A DNA stretch of 64,000 nt from Acidocella aquatica (GCF_030160635.1 NZ_BSOS01000041.1:34407-98406), one strand, 5' to 3'; counted from the first letter of the stretch, positions 17,162 to 27,050 are shown. Numbers and translations are program-made. Notes: generated by a model from the sequence alone, not told the origin.

Positions 17162-18304
17162 TTAGCCGAGGTCACGTTTCACCGAGCGCAGGAGGAATTC
17201 GCGGCCGATTTTGACCATTGGTTCGCCATCGTAGGAGATGATGTCGGCGGTGGCGTAGGTCTCGGACCAGATTTCGGGGATGAAGCTGCCGGTGCCCACC
17301 ATGTCAATCGGGGTGTGGGCGTCGGCCATGACGCTGCATTTCTCGACGCCGAAGCCGGAGCTGGCGACGATGCGGACGCGCTCAAACCCGGCATTGTTGA
17401 GGGATTCACGCATTTTCCAGATGGCGGCGGCGGAGACGCCGGTGCCGATGAGGTAGCGCAGTTCGCTTTGGCTGCGGTAGCGGCGCAGGGCGCCAGGGGC
17501 GTGGCGCTCGAGCACGGCGTAGCTCTCCTGCGGGTCGAGCCCTTCGAGAAACCGGCCGCCGTGGGTGTCCAGCCGGACGGCCATGCGCCCGGCATGGGCC
17601 ATTTCGGAGAAATGGCGGCAGACGGTCAGCGCGTCGGTGATCTCGTGGCCAAAATAGTCAACTAATACGGTAAGGTCTTCATCGGGGAAGGTCTCGGCGA
17701 ACATTTCCGCGGCCCGCAGGGTGGAGCCGGCATAGCCGATGAGGGCGTGCGGCATGGTGCCGTAGCCGGTGGGGGCGCCGAAATAATGCGCTGTCCAATC
17801 GTTGGCGTTGCCGATGAAGCCTTTGGCGCCCTCGGCCTTGGCGGCGCGCGAGCCGACAGCGGCGGCGTAGGCCATGATCTCCTGCATCTCGGCCCCGGCG
17901 CAGTGCCGTGCATCCATCGCCAGGAAGGTGGTTTTGGGCAAGGCGACGCACATCTGGAAGGCATTGTGGGCAGCGACACAGGCGGCGCCGATTTTTTGCA
18001 GGATCAGGGTTTCGAGATCAGTGAGGGCCTGCATGCTGCCGGTGATGTAGACCAGCGGCTCGCCCGCGCCGACCCATTCGCCCTCCTTGTGCATCAGCTC
18101 GATTTCAAAGGTTTCGCCGCGCGCGGCGGCGACGGCGTTCAACCAGTCCACCATGAGCGCCGGGGCGCACACCACCGGGCGGCGGAGGAACACCGCGTAG
18201 GTGACGCGCTTGTCCCCGAAGCGGGCGACGACCGCGCGCGTGCGGTTGAAATAGGCATCCGTGCGCGCGGTGATCTCCGCCTCGTTGAGCGGGGAGAGGC
18301 TCAT
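17162..18304 (-). CDS. pncB: Nicotinate phosphoribosyltransferase
   Basis: Joins nicotinate to PRPP to give nicotinate mononucleotide, the entry step of NAD salvage. It has 380 residues with the type II phosphoribosyltransferase fold. Visible segments are [32 protein letters not shown] near 90, [17 protein letters not shown] near 120, and the C-terminal phosphate-binding part [11 protein letters not shown]...[10 protein letters not shown]. It overlaps the end of the DAHP synthase gene by four bases and precedes nadE, so NAD salvage genes are transcribed together behind aromatic amino acid synthesis. Confidence 0.85.
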   Translation of the reverse strand: MSLSPLNEAEITARTDAYFNRTRAVVARFGDKRVTYAVFLRRPVVCAPALMVDWLNAVAAARGETFEIELMHKEGEWVGAGEPLVYITGSMQALTDLETLILQKIGAACVAAHNAFQMCVALPKTTFLAMDARHCAGAEMQEIMAYAAAVGSRAAKAEGAKGFIGNANDWTAHYFGAPTGYGTMPHALIGYAGSTLRAAEMFAETFPDEDLTVLVDYFGHEITDALTVCRHFSEMAHAGRMAVRLDTHGGRFLEGLDPQESYAVLERHAPGALRRYRSQSELRYLIGTGVSAAAIWKMRESLNNAGFERVRIVASSGFGVEKCSVMADAHTPIDMVGTGSFIPEIWSETYATADIISYDGEPMVKIGREFLLRSVKRDLG

Positions 18305-19692
18305 GCGCTTGGGCGCTTGGCCCGGCGGGTTTTCAGCTCCTCGGCGAGGAAGAAGGCGAGTTCCAGCGCCTGTTCGGCGTTGAGACGGGGGTCGCAGGAG
18401 GTCTCATAGCGGTTGCCGAGATCGGCCTCAGAGAGGCCACGCGCGCCGCCGGTGCATTCGGTGACATCCTGCCCGGTCATTTCCATATGCGCGCCGCCGG
18501 CGATGGTGCCTTCAGCGGCATGGGCGGCGAAGAAGCTCTTCAGCTCGGAGACGATGGCCTCATAGCGCCGGGTTTTGAGTTTTTGCGCGGTGTTGATGGT
18601 GTTGCCGTGCATGGGGTCGCACATCCAGACCGGGGTGCGCCCGGCGGCCTTGACCGCGCGCAGCAGGGCGGGGAGCTTTTCGTCCACCTTATCGGCGCCC
18701 ATGCGGGCAATGAGGGAGAGGCGGCCGGGTTCGTTGTTGGGGTCCAGCCGGTCCATCAGGCGCAGCAGGTCGTCGATTTCCATGCTGGGGCCGACCTTCA
18801 TGCCGATCGGGTTGCGGATGCCGCGCATGAATTCGACATGCGCGCCGTCCAGTTGGCGGGTGCGGTCGCCGATCCACAGGTAATGCGCCGAGCAGGCATA
18901 GTATTCGCCGGAGGTGGAATCCAGGCGGGTGAGGGCCTGCTCGTAGGGGAGCAGGAGGGATTCGTGGCTGGTGTAGAAATCGGTCTCACGGATTTGCGGC
19001 GCGGAGATGCTGGTGAGGCCGCAGGCACCCATGAAGGCCAGGGTCTCATCGATGCGCGCTGAGAGGTCGCGGTAGCGCGCGGCCAGGGGCGATTTTTCGA
19101 CGAAATCAAGGTTCCAGCGGTGGACTTCGTGCAGGTCGGCATAGCCGCCGGAGGCGAAGGCGCGCAGCAGGTTGAGTGTGCCGGCGGACTGGAAATAGCC
19201 GAATTCCATGCGCGTGGGATCGGGGATGCGCGCCTGGGCGGAGAATTCTGGGCCGTTGACGATGTCGCCACGGTAGGAGGGGAGGGAGATGCCGTCGATC
19301 GTCTCGGTGTCCGACGAGCGGGGCTTGGCGAACTGGCCGGCCATGCGGCCGAGTTTGACCACCGGCATCGCGCCGCCAAAGGTGAGCACCACGGCCATTT
19401 GCAGCAGGACGCGGAAGGTGTCGCGGATGATGTTGGCGGTGAAGTCGCCAAAACTCTCGGCGCAGTCGCCGCCCTGGAGCACGAAGGCCTGGCCGGAGGC
19501 GGCCTGGCCGAGCTGCGCCTTCAGGCGGCGGGCCTCGCCCGCGAACACCAGCGGCGGAAAACGGGTCAGCCGCGCTTCCATCGCCGCCAGCTTGGCTTCG
19601 TCGGGGTAGCTCGGCACCTGACGGATGGGGCAGTTGCGCCAGCTCGCGGGGGTCCAGCCGGGGGTGAGATGGGCTGGGGTGATCGTGTCCAT
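18301..19692 (-). CDS. Class II 3-deoxy-7-phosphoheptulonate (DAHP) synthase
   Basis: First step of the shikimate pathway: condenses phosphoenolpyruvate with erythrose 4-phosphate. It has 463 residues, the plant-like class II length. Family marks include the N-terminal [34 protein letters not shown] near 75, [14 protein letters not shown] near 115 and [13 protein letters not shown] near 360. The ATG has GGAGA five bases upstream. It overlaps the nicotinate phosphoribosyltransferase gene by four bases and sits downstream of glutathione reductase on the same strand. Confidence 0.95.
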   Translation of the reverse strand: MDTITPAHLTPGWTPASWRNCPIRQVPSYPDEAKLAAMEARLTRFPPLVFAGEARRLKAQLGQAASGQAFVLQGGDCAESFGDFTANIIRDTFRVLLQMAVVLTFGGAMPVVKLGRMAGQFAKPRSSDTETIDGISLPSYRGDIVNGPEFSAQARIPDPTRMEFGYFQSAGTLNLLRAFASGGYADLHEVHRWNLDFVEKSPLAARYRDLSARIDETLAFMGACGLTSISAPQIRETDFYTSHESLLLPYEQALTRLDSTSGEYYACSAHYLWIGDRTRQLDGAHVEFMRGIRNPIGMKVGPSMEIDDLLRLMDRLDPNNEPGRLSLIARMGADKVDEKLPALLRAVKAAGRTPVWMCDPMHGNTINTAQKLKTRRYEAIVSELKSFFAAHAAEGTIAGGAHMEMTGQDVTECTGGARGLSEADLGNRYETSCDPRLNAEQALELAFFLAEELKTRRAKRPSA

Positions 19693-19746
19693 GGGGTCTC
19701 CAGAGTCCTCGTTTGGGGGTATTATCGCGCGATTTGGGCGCGCTGG

Positions 19747-21114
19747 CTACTTGGGGGGCGTCTTTGCTCCGACAACCCTGGTCTGACTACGCAGGGTGAC
19801 GAATTCTTCCGCCGCGGTGGGGTGGATGCCGATGGTGCGGTCGAAGTCGGCCTTGGTCGCCCCGGCGGTGATGGCGATGGCGATGCCCTGCATGATCTCC
19901 GGCGCGTCTTCGCCCAGCATATGCGCGCCGATGATTTTATCGGTGGCGGCGTCGGCCAGCAGTTTCATGATGGTTTTGCGCGGGCGGCGCGAGAGGGCGT
20001 GGCGCATGGGGGTGAAGCGGGTGAGGAAGATTTTGGTCTCGCCGCGCGCGGCGGCTTGCTCTTCGGTGAGGCCGACCGTGGCGACCGGCGGGATGGAGAA
20101 GACCGCCGTGGGGACATTCTCCAGGCTGATGCTGCGGGGATTGTTGCCAAAGAGCGTGTCGGCCAGGGCGTGGCCCTCGGCGGTGGCGACGGGGGTGAGG
20201 TTCAGGCGGTCGGTCACATCGCCGATGGCGTAGATGTTGGGGGTGGAGGTGGTGAGGTTTTCGTCAATATGGATGGCGCCGGAGGGAGTGGTTTTGACGC
20301 CCGCGGCGGCGAGGTTGAGGCCGGAGACGTTGGGCGCGCGGCCGGTGGCGAAAAAGACGAGGTCCACCTCCAGCGCGCTGCCATCGGAGAGGGTGATGTG
20401 TTTGGCGCCGTTCACCGCGCGGATGGAATGCGGCGTGGTGCCGGGGTGGAGGGTGACGCCGTTTTGCGCCAGCTCCTCGGCGAGGCCGGAGCGGATGTCG
20501 GCATCGAACCCGCGCAGGGGCAGGGGCTGGCGGTAGATGAGGTGGGTTTGCGCGCCCAGCCCGGCGAACACACCCGCGAATTCCACAGCGATGTAGCCGC
20601 TGCCGAGGATGGCGACGCGCTTTGGCATGGCGGGGAGGTAGAAGGCGTCATCGGAGACGATGGCCAGCTCCGCGCCGGGGATGGGCAGGCTGGTGGGGTG
20701 GCCGCCGGTGGCGATGACGATTTTTTCGGCCGTGATCCGCCGGCCGCCGACATCGAGCGTATGGGAGTCGATAAAGCTGGCTTTGGCCTCGAAGATAGTG
20801 GCACCGGCCTGGTCAAGCAGGCGCTTGTAGATGCCGTTGAGGCGGGTGATCTCAGTGTCCTTGGCGGCGAGCAGGGCGGACCAGTCATGCTTGCCTTTGG
20901 GCGTGTCCCAGCCGAAGCCGCGCGCGTCTTGCGCCAGGGCGCCGTATTCCGCCGCCATGACCAGGAATTTTTTCGGCACGCAGCCGATGTTGACGCAGGT
21001 GCCGCCCCAGAAGCGGGATTCGGCAACGCCGGTGCGCGCGCCATGCCCCGCGGCAATGCGCGCGCAGCGCACGCCGGCCGAGCCGCCGCCGATCACGAAA
21101 AGGTCAAAATCCAC
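19747..21114 (-). CDS. gor: Glutathione-disulfide reductase
   Basis: FAD enzyme that reduces oxidised glutathione with NADPH. The start is taken at GTG 21114, preceded by AGGAG seven bases upstream and followed directly by the FAD loop FDLFVIGGGSAGVRCARIAA. The open frame runs 72 codons further upstream, but that part has no family resemblance. The protein is 455 residues. The redox pair lies in GGTCVNIGCVPKK, the NADPH loop is AILGSGYIAVEFAG near 175, and the dimer-interface active-site segment is GIHPTAAEEFVTLR near the C-terminus. All catalytic parts are intact. Confidence 0.94.
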   Translation of the reverse strand: MDFDLFVIGGGSAGVRCARIAAGHGARTGVAESRFWGGTCVNIGCVPKKFLVMAAEYGALAQDARGFGWDTPKGKHDWSALLAAKDTEITRLNGIYKRLLDQAGATIFEAKASFIDSHTLDVGGRRITAEKIVIATGGHPTSLPIPGAELAIVSDDAFYLPAMPKRVAILGSGYIAVEFAGVFAGLGAQTHLIYRQPLPLRGFDADIRSGLAEELAQNGVTLHPGTTPHSIRAVNGAKHITLSDGSALEVDLVFFATGRAPNVSGLNLAAAGVKTTPSGAIHIDENLTTSTPNIYAIGDVTDRLNLTPVATAEGHALADTLFGNNPRSISLENVPTAVFSIPPVATVGLTEEQAAARGETKIFLTRFTPMRHALSRRPRKTIMKLLADAATDKIIGAHMLGEDAPEIMQGIAIAITAGATKADFDRTIGIHPTAAEEFVTLRSQTRVVGAKTPPK

Positions 21115-21459
21115 GCTGTACTCCTGAACTGAAATTAGGCGCCGCGCCGCGCGGCGGCGGCTTTGGCCGGGGTAATGAGAATGGAGGCGGTGTGGCGCAA
21201 GGATTTCGCTATTGGGAAAAAGCGGTTGGGGGTGGCGCCTTTTACGAAGGAGGCAACCCAGCCGGTGACATAACTGCCCTCCATGCTGCCCACATGTCCA
21301 CGAATTGCCATCGTCCGGTTTGGTCTCCAAGCTTGGGCCAGGGCTTGGGCACCCGGGCGGGTCTGCGCCTGTTCTCTATTATCACCGGGTCTGGCTCAAG
21401 TCCTAAATACGAATTTTCCGGCAAAAGCGGTTGTCACGCGTGCGCGGCGCCGTGGAGGT
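21115..21459. other. 345-base gap between gor and a TetR gene
   Basis: No gene is supported here. The gap must hold the gor promoter. One weak stem, CCAAGC with GCTTGG at 21327-21347, is visible. Frames that cross it lack a ribosome-binding site and any recognisable motif. Confidence 0.5.
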
Positions 21460-22143
21460 TTAGGTTTTGGGTAACTGCCGGGCTTTGGCGGCGGGGGTGA
21501 CGCCGATCATCTGCAGCAATTGGTTGAGCACGTCATCGGCATTGAAGCGCGAGGCGTCGAACCATTTGTAGATCCAGAAGGTGGCGCCGAAGATGGCCTG
21601 GGTGGCGACGAATTCATCGATCGGCGGCAGGATGCCGGCGATGATCGCGCGGCGGATGCTTTTATAGAAATAGCCAGAGTAGACCGCGAGTTTTTTGGCC
21701 AGCGCGGCGCGGAGCTGTTTATCTTCGAGGGTTGGCTGGTGGTCGAAGAAATAGCGGTAGAAATCCATCTCGCCGGTGACCTGGGTTACCTGATGGCGCA
21801 TCAGCTGCACCAGGCATTCATAGGGGTCCGGCTCCTCGGCGATTTTGGCGAGGAGGATGAGCTGTTCGTCGGCGCGTTGGGAGGCAAGCTCGAAGAACAG
21901 ATGCGCCTTGGAGGGGAAGTAGTAATACAGCGAGGGTTTGCTCAGGCCGGTTTCACGCGCCACGTCGTCCAGCGAGGCGTTGGCGTAGCCTTTTTGCACG
22001 AACACGTTACGCGCGGCCTGGAGAATTTCCTCGCGGCGGGTGGCGTAGAGTTCCGAGGGCACGGCGTGCGAGGGCCGTCCGCGCCCGCGCTTGGGCGGGG
22101 CGGGAAGGGTTTGCAGCTCCAGGGGCAGGCCGTCGGTAGTCAT
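21460..22143 (-). CDS. TetR/AcrR-family regulator of the hydroxylase cluster
   Basis: Repressor-type DNA-binding protein of 227 residues. After a basic, proline-rich N-terminal tail (KRGRGRPSHAV), residues 35-85 form the TetR helix-turn-helix (EEILQAARNVFVQKGYANAS, DDVARETGLSKPSLYYYF). The C-terminal ligand domain has no recognisable specificity. It is the last gene of the minus-strand group aldehyde dehydrogenase, reductase, TetR, 18 bases after the reductase stop, so it probably regulates itself and the divergent plus-strand catabolic genes. Candidate sites lie at 24756-24783 and 24877-24903. Confidence 0.9.
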   Translation of the reverse strand: MTTDGLPLELQTLPAPPKRGRGRPSHAVPSELYATRREEILQAARNVFVQKGYANASLDDVARETGLSKPSLYYYFPSKAHLFFELASQRADEQLILLAKIAEEPDPYECLVQLMRHQVTQVTGEMDFYRYFFDHQPTLEDKQLRAALAKKLAVYSGYFYKSIRRAIIAGILPPIDEFVATQAIFGATFWIYKWFDASRFNADDVLNQLLQMIGVTPAAKARQLPKT

Positions 22144-22161
22144 AGGGTTGTGCGTGCTCCC

Positions 22162-23223
22162 TTATTTGGCGGCGTGGCTGGAATCGGTGAATTTATCATA
22201 ATGGATGGCTTCCAGCGGTAAGCCAAGAGCGGTGAGGGCGGTGACGGCGGCGTCGATCATCGGTGGGGGGCCGCACATGTATGCTTGTGTGGCGGTGGCT
22301 TGAGCCGCGGGAATGAATTCGGGCAGCATGCCGGTGAAGAAGCCGCGCCTGCCGGTCCAGCCGCTATCGGCGGGTTCGTCGCTCAGCACGGGGAGGAAGG
22401 TGAATTCGTCCTGCCAGGTGTTCTTGATCTCCTCGATCTGGTCGAGCGCATAGAGGTCGGCCTGGGTGCGGGCGCCGAACAGCAGGACGCAGCGGCGGCG
22501 CAGGCGGTTTTTGCGGGCGTCGTGCAGCAGGCTGAGCAGGGGGGCGAGGCCGCTGCCGCCGGCCATGCAGATGATCGGGCCTTCGCCGCCGCGCAGGAAG
22601 AAATGGCCGTGCGGGCCGGTGAGCTCAAACGTGGTGTTTTGCAGCGCGCCGGTGAAGAGTTTATCGGTGAAGGCGCCGCCGGGGACCTTGCGGATGTAGA
22701 AGGTGAGCTCGCGCCGGCCGCCCCGCTCGGGCGCGGTGGCGAAGGAATAGGAGCGCCCGGCCAGGGCCGGCAGGTTGAGGCTGGCATATTGCCCGGCGAC
22801 ATAGGGCATGGCGCGGTCGATCTCGACGGTGAGGGCGAGGATGTCATGCGTGAGGGGCTCTTGGCGGGTAATCTGGCCGGTGTAGGTTTCAGGCTCGGGC
22901 AGATTGTCGCCCGCGGTTTCGACCTTCACGGTGATGGGGGATTTCAGCCGTGCCTGACAGGCGAGGATGTAGCCGGCGGCGAGTTCCTCGCGCGAAAGGG
23001 TGTAGCCGAAATCGGTGATGGCGGAGACCTTGCCCTCGGTTAGCCGGCACTTGCAGGAGCCGCAGGTGCCGACTGTGCAGTTGTGGGGGAAGGGGATGTT
23101 TTGCGCGAGCGCGGCCTCCAGCAATGTCTGGCTTGAGCTGACCGGGAATTCGGCGCCCCAGGGGTTAACATGGGCAACATGGGGCGCTGAACCGGAGAAC
23201 AGCTTTTTGAAAAAACCAGACAT
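22162..23223 (-). CDS. XylA/CymAb-type monooxygenase reductase (2Fe-2S ferredoxin fused to FAD/NAD domain)
   Basis: Passes electrons from NAD(P)H to the membrane hydroxylase encoded at 25011. It has 353 residues, matching XylA-type reductases (about 350). A plant-type 2Fe-2S domain occupies about 20-105 (cysteines in NCTVGTCGSCKC, then ILACQ). Then come the flavin motif GRSYSFATAPE, the NAD loop CMAGGSGLAPLLSLL and the C-terminal YMCGPPPM. AlkB hydroxylases normally use rubredoxin; none is present in the window, and this fused reductase is instead what xylene- and cymene-type hydroxylases use. It is ten bases downstream of the aldehyde dehydrogenase gene. Confidence 0.88.
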   Translation of the reverse strand: MSGFFKKLFSGSAPHVAHVNPWGAEFPVSSSQTLLEAALAQNIPFPHNCTVGTCGSCKCRLTEGKVSAITDFGYTLSREELAAGYILACQARLKSPITVKVETAGDNLPEPETYTGQITRQEPLTHDILALTVEIDRAMPYVAGQYASLNLPALAGRSYSFATAPERGGRRELTFYIRKVPGGAFTDKLFTGALQNTTFELTGPHGHFFLRGGEGPIICMAGGSGLAPLLSLLHDARKNRLRRRCVLLFGARTQADLYALDQIEEIKNTWQDEFTFLPVLSDEPADSGWTGRRGFFTGMLPEFIPAAQATATQAYMCGPPPMIDAAVTALTALGLPLEAIHYDKFTDSSHAAK

Positions 23224-23232
23224 TGACGGGCC

Positions 23233-24654
23233 TTATCGCGTTATCATGGCGGCGAGGTATTGCTGCATCGGCTCGCCGTAGGGCGGGCGCAGGGCGTATT
23301 CGGCCTCGATGGCCTTGCCCTGGCGGTAGATCGCGCGGGCGTGGGAGAAGGTGCGGAAACCGGCCTGGCCGTGATAGGCGCCCATGCCCGAAGCACCGAC
23401 GCCGCCGAAGGGCATTGTCTCGGAGAAGGCGTGGGTCATGCAGTCGTTTACGGTCACGCCGCCGGAGATGGTGTTGCTGAGAACCTGGTGTTCCTCGGCG
23501 GGGTCCTGGCCAAAGTAGTAGAGCGCCAGGGGGCGGTCGCGCTTGTTCACAAAGTCGATCGCTTCGCCGACATGGCGGTAGGTGAGCACGGGCAGCAGGG
23601 GGCCGAAAATTTCCTCCTGCATGATCCTGGAATCCTCCGGCGGCTGGACGACCAGGGTGGGCGGCAGGCGGTGGACGTTTTGCGCGGTGAAATCTTCGTT
23701 CGCCGGGTTGATTTCGACGATGCGCGCGCCGCGCTCCCTGGCGTCGGAGAGGTAGGATTGCAGGCGGGCGTGGTGGCGCTCGTTGATGATGGCGGTGTAG
23801 CCGGGGTTGTTCGCCAAAGTAGGGAACATGTTGCCGACGGCCGTGGTGGCGGCGGTGATGAAGCGCTCCAGCGAATGTTCGGGGATGAAGACATAGTCGG
23901 GTGCGAGGCAGATCTGCCCGGCGTTGAGGGTCTTGATGGTCATGATGCGGGCGGCGGCGTCTTCGACCGAGGCGCATTGCGAGACGATGACCGGGGATTT
24001 GCCGCCGAGTTCCAGCGTGACCGGGACGAGGTTGGCGGCGGCGGCGCGCATGACATGGCGGCCGACCGAGGTGCTGCCGGTGTAGAGCAGATGGTCAAAC
24101 GCCAGGGTGGAGAATTCCGCCGCGACATCCGGCCCGCCGAGCACGACGGCGATTTCGCTCTCGTTGAAGGCGGCGCCGATGAGCCGGGCGATGAGCGCGG
24201 AGGTGGCGGGGGTGAGCTCGGATGGTTTGATGATGCAACGGTTGCCCGCGGCGACGATGCCGGCCAGCGGGGCGAAGGTGAGGTTGACCGGGAAGTTCCA
24301 GGGGCTGAGCATGCCGACCACGCCAAGGGGAACGTATTCGACGCGGGCCTGGGCATCGGGGAACATGCCGGCATGGGCTTCCGGCTGCATCCATTTGGCC
24401 AGATTGTCGCGGGCGAATTTAAGTTCGTTGATGCTGCCCAGGACATCGGCCAACAGGGTGAGTTCGCGGGTGCGGCTGCCGAAATCACGGGTGATGGTGT
24501 CGGCGATTTCGTCCTTGTTGTCGGCCAGCATGGCAATCAGCCGGTTTAGCCAGCCGATGCGCTCATCGGCGGAGAGGATGCCATGCGCGAGGCTGGCCTG
24601 CTTCTGGGTTTGCAGCAGGGCGTGCATGCGGGCGATTTCGGGGGCGGTTTTCAT
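23233..24654 (-). CDS. Aldehyde dehydrogenase (coniferyl-aldehyde dehydrogenase type)
   Basis: Oxidises an aldehyde to the carboxylic acid with NAD(P)+. It has 473 residues. The general base Glu lies in VTLELGGKSPVIV near 220, and the catalytic Cys in LNAGQICLAPDYVF near 255, the wording typical of the CalB/coniferyl-aldehyde branch; the C-terminal part keeps PFGGVGASGMGAYHG. It is the first gene of the minus-strand group. It most likely takes the aldehyde formed from the hydroxylase product by the alcohol dehydrogenase at 30319, giving the acid for the CoA ligase at 28292. Confidence 0.92.
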   Translation of the reverse strand: MKTAPEIARMHALLQTQKQASLAHGILSADERIGWLNRLIAMLADNKDEIADTITRDFGSRTRELTLLADVLGSINELKFARDNLAKWMQPEAHAGMFPDAQARVEYVPLGVVGMLSPWNFPVNLTFAPLAGIVAAGNRCIIKPSELTPATSALIARLIGAAFNESEIAVVLGGPDVAAEFSTLAFDHLLYTGSTSVGRHVMRAAAANLVPVTLELGGKSPVIVSQCASVEDAAARIMTIKTLNAGQICLAPDYVFIPEHSLERFITAATTAVGNMFPTLANNPGYTAIINERHHARLQSYLSDARERGARIVEINPANEDFTAQNVHRLPPTLVVQPPEDSRIMQEEIFGPLLPVLTYRHVGEAIDFVNKRDRPLALYYFGQDPAEEHQVLSNTISGGVTVNDCMTHAFSETMPFGGVGASGMGAYHGQAGFRTFSHARAIYRQGKAIEAEYALRPPYGEPMQQYLAAMITR

Positions 24655-25010
24655 ATGGTTGTCCTCCTTTTGGTTGACCGCAATTGAGCCGGGAACGCTG
24701 CGGCGCGAGCCAAACTTTAGGCTGGTGACGCGTTAGAATTCATCGACGAAACGGATATTGTTCGACTGTTGGTCGACATAATAGAAGCGAGCGCGGGCGG
24801 GTTGCAAGGGCCGGGCGGGGAATAGCAGAAAAATAACCCGGCGGGGGATTTTTAGCTTGCGGATTTACCTGCGAACTAATATTGTCGACCACAAGACGAT
24901 AAAAATAGATGGGCGTTCGGCTTTTGCTGGATGGGTTGCGTTGAGGTTTTGGCGGATGCGCTCACCATGCGGGCTGAATTTTTGGAAATGCTTTAGGGAG
25001 TCATGAGTCC
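24655..25010. promoter_or_regulatory. Divergent promoter region with candidate TetR operators
   Basis: This 356-base gap separates the aldehyde dehydrogenase (-) and hydroxylase (+) starts. Two related inverted repeats stand out. At 24756-24783, TTCGAC and GTCGAC flank five bases, with AT-rich TATTG/ATAATA ends. At 24877-24903, TATTGTCGAC is followed by CACAA and GACGATAAA. Both share the TATTGT/GTCGAC elements and are plausible sites for the TetR regulator of the same cluster. The hydroxylase has AGGGAG ten bases before its ATG. No gene is visible in the gap. Confidence 0.45.
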
Positions 25011-26126
25011 ATGCTGGAATATGCCAGTTATTACGTTGCGGTCGTTGTGCAGTTGCTGACCGCCTATGGGTTTTATCTTGGTGGTGACTGGGTGTTTATG
25101 GGCATCGCCAGTTTTCCGGTGTTTGCCGTGGTGGATGCGGTTTTGCCGAACGATATGGCGGCGCGGAAAATGAACAGCCATTTCTGGGCGAATGTGCCGG
25201 TGTGGATTTGCACGCTGCTCGCGCCGGCGTTGTATTTGGCCGCCGCATGGCGCGTCGGGCAGGGAACGCTGGATGGCCTGCAGATCGCCGGTTCAATCTT
25301 CAGCCTTGCCTGGCTTTCGGTGGTGCCGCTGGTGCCCTCGGCGCATGAACTCTATCACCAGCGCGGCGTGCTGCAGCGGTTTGTGGGGCGTTACGCGCAG
25401 GTTTGTTATCTTGATTGCACGCGCGAGATCGCGCATGTCATCGGCCACCATATTGATGTGGCGACGGGCAAGGATAGCGATACCGCGCGCCGTGGCGTCA
25501 GCCTTTATGCCTTTACCCTGCCTGCGGTGATTGAAAGCTCGCTGGCCGCCTGGAAGGTGGAGAGCGATGCGCTGGAGAAGCGCGGCAAGGGACGCTGGTC
25601 GATTGGGCACCGGCTGTACAAGGCGATATTGGCGCAGGTGATTTTCCAAACGGTTGTGTATTTGATCGGTGGGATTGATGCCGTGCTGGTTGCGCTCGCG
25701 GCCATGATGATTGCGCGTTGCTGGGCGGAATGCTTCAACTACTTCCAGCATTATGGGCTGGTGCGCGTTGAAGGCGCGCCGATTGCCAAGCGGCATGTGT
25801 GGAACCACATGGGCTGGCTGACGCGCCGGATGGGCTGGGAAATTACCAACCATGCCGATCATCACCTCGATTCCTACCTGCCGTATTACAAGCTGACCCC
25901 GGATATGACGGCGATACGGATGCCCAACGTGTTCATCTGCTTTCTGGCGGCGTTGATCCCGCCTGTGTGGACCGGCATGATCGTCAAGCCGGCGCTCAAG
26001 CGCTGGGATTTGGAGTTTGCCACGGCGGAGGAGCGTAAGCTGGCGCGGGCGCAGAATCTGGCGGTGGGCTGGCCGGATTGGTTCGATGACGCCACGGTTG
26101 CCGCGGGGCAGGCGCAGCCTGCTTAG
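25011..26126 (+). CDS. XylM/AlkB-family membrane hydroxylase (non-haem di-iron)
   Basis: Integral membrane monooxygenase that hydroxylates a methyl group or epoxidises an alkene. It has 371 residues, like XylM and p-cymene hydroxylase. The histidine clusters that bind iron are present: HELYHQ (near 113), HVIGHH (near 143), NYFQHYG (near 243) and NHADHHLDSY (near 281). In AlkB the second cluster reads EHxxGHH; here the Glu before the first His is Ala, though all histidines remain. Hydrophobic helices fill about 5-55, 65-110 and 205-235. It is first in a plus-strand operon reaching to 32300 and diverges from its reductase. The substrate cannot be read from sequence; neighbours suggest an alicyclic hydrocarbon. 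Confidence 0.88.
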   Translation: MLEYASYYVAVVVQLLTAYGFYLGGDWVFMGIASFPVFAVVDAVLPNDMAARKMNSHFWANVPVWICTLLAPALYLAAAWRVGQGTLDGLQIAGSIFSLAWLSVVPLVPSAHELYHQRGVLQRFVGRYAQVCYLDCTREIAHVIGHHIDVATGKDSDTARRGVSLYAFTLPAVIESSLAAWKVESDALEKRGKGRWSIGHRLYKAILAQVIFQTVVYLIGGIDAVLVALAAMMIARCWAECFNYFQHYGLVRVEGAPIAKRHVWNHMGWLTRRMGWEITNHADHHLDSYLPYYKLTPDMTAIRMPNVFICFLAALIPPVWTGMIVKPALKRWDLEFATAEERKLARAQNLAVGWPDWFDDATVAAGQAQPA

Positions 26127-26224
26127 CGCGACGGTTTGACGCGATGATCCGCAGGGCGGTCTCTGCGGATCGATTTGCGCGACTCATAATAAAATATTCA
26201 TAATAAAACACGAGGGGATTTCAG

Positions 26225-26935
26225 ATGATGTCAGACCGGACAAGCCTGAAATGGCAGTGGGTTGCGTCGGCCAGTGGCATAGGTTTTGTGTTTTTCTACA
26301 CGATTTTTTTTGGTTATTATGGGCATAATCTGCCGCCTGTTTCGGCGGCGTTGAGTGCCGATGATCTGGCCGCGTTTTATCATGCCAATGGCAGTGCGAT
26401 TTTGTTTGGCCAGACCATGGCGGCATTTTTTGGGATTTTGTGGGTGCCGTGGACGGCGCAGCTCACCGTGGTGATGTTGCGCATTGAGGGCAAGAGCCCG
26501 GTGCTGACGTGGATTCAGTTGATCGGTGGGATTCTCACGGCGTGGGTCGTGGTGTTCTGCCCCTCGATCTGGGTGACATGCGCATACCGCACGGATATCG
26601 ACCCGAATTCGCTGCGTGCGCTGAATGATCTGGGATATCTGATGTTCAACATCACTTATATGGGCACGACCTTGCAGGCTGTGGCGGCGGGGGTTGTTGG
26701 CCTCGCGGACAGGAGCGAGCATCCGCTATTTCCGCGCTGGGTGAGCTGGGTGGCGATTTTGGCTGGAATCAGCTTCATTCCCATCACGCTGGATCCGTTC
26801 TTTAAGTCAGGGCCTTGGTCGTGGAATGGGACAATGAATTTCTGGGCGTGGTTTGGGACGTATTTTGCGTGGATCGTGACCATGAGCTGGTGCATGAGTG
26901 CCGATGTGTGGCGCAAGCTGAAGGCGGCGGCGTGA
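26225..26935 (+). CDS. Unknown integral membrane protein, copy 1
   Basis: I do not recognise this family. It has 236 residues and six or seven hydrophobic segments, with no signal peptide cleavage site. It is a clear paralogue of the next gene: both begin SLKWQW and share GHN-PP-S near 30, a GG(I)LTAWVVVFCP-like or GGILTTWVVVFCP block near 100, YRTDIDPN near 125, FNITYMGTT near 145, and SFIPIT near 180. Shared His, Asp and aromatic residues near the start could bind a cofactor or ligand. Its place between the hydroxylase and a styrene-oxide-isomerase-like protein suggests work on, or transport of, a hydrophobic intermediate. Confidence 0.8.
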   Translation: MMSDRTSLKWQWVASASGIGFVFFYTIFFGYYGHNLPPVSAALSADDLAAFYHANGSAILFGQTMAAFFGILWVPWTAQLTVVMLRIEGKSPVLTWIQLIGGILTAWVVVFCPSIWVTCAYRTDIDPNSLRALNDLGYLMFNITYMGTTLQAVAAGVVGLADRSEHPLFPRWVSWVAILAGISFIPITLDPFFKSGPWSWNGTMNFWAWFGTYFAWIVTMSWCMSADVWRKLKAAA

Positions 26936-27050
26936 GGCTGGCTTTGATTTTCTTTTAACTAAAGTTAGTTTTTCTGGGGCGGCCCGTGGGATAATGCTTT
27001 CACGGGCCGTCAGCCGTAATCGGGGCCAGAAAATACGGAGGGTGTGGAAG

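Noticed and set aside
19120..21132. A 670-codon open frame on the plus strand
   Set aside because: Lies opposite the DAHP synthase and glutathione reductase genes; its sequence is a composition artefact.
21114..21330. N-terminal extension of glutathione reductase by 72 codons
   Set aside because: No family likeness, and a GTG with an AGGAG site starts the protein right at the FAD loop.
25011..26126. Calling this an AlkB alkane 1-monooxygenase
   Set aside because: No rubredoxin or rubredoxin reductase nearby; length, fused ferredoxin reductase and aryl-alcohol-type dehydrogenase fit the XylM/CymAa branch better.
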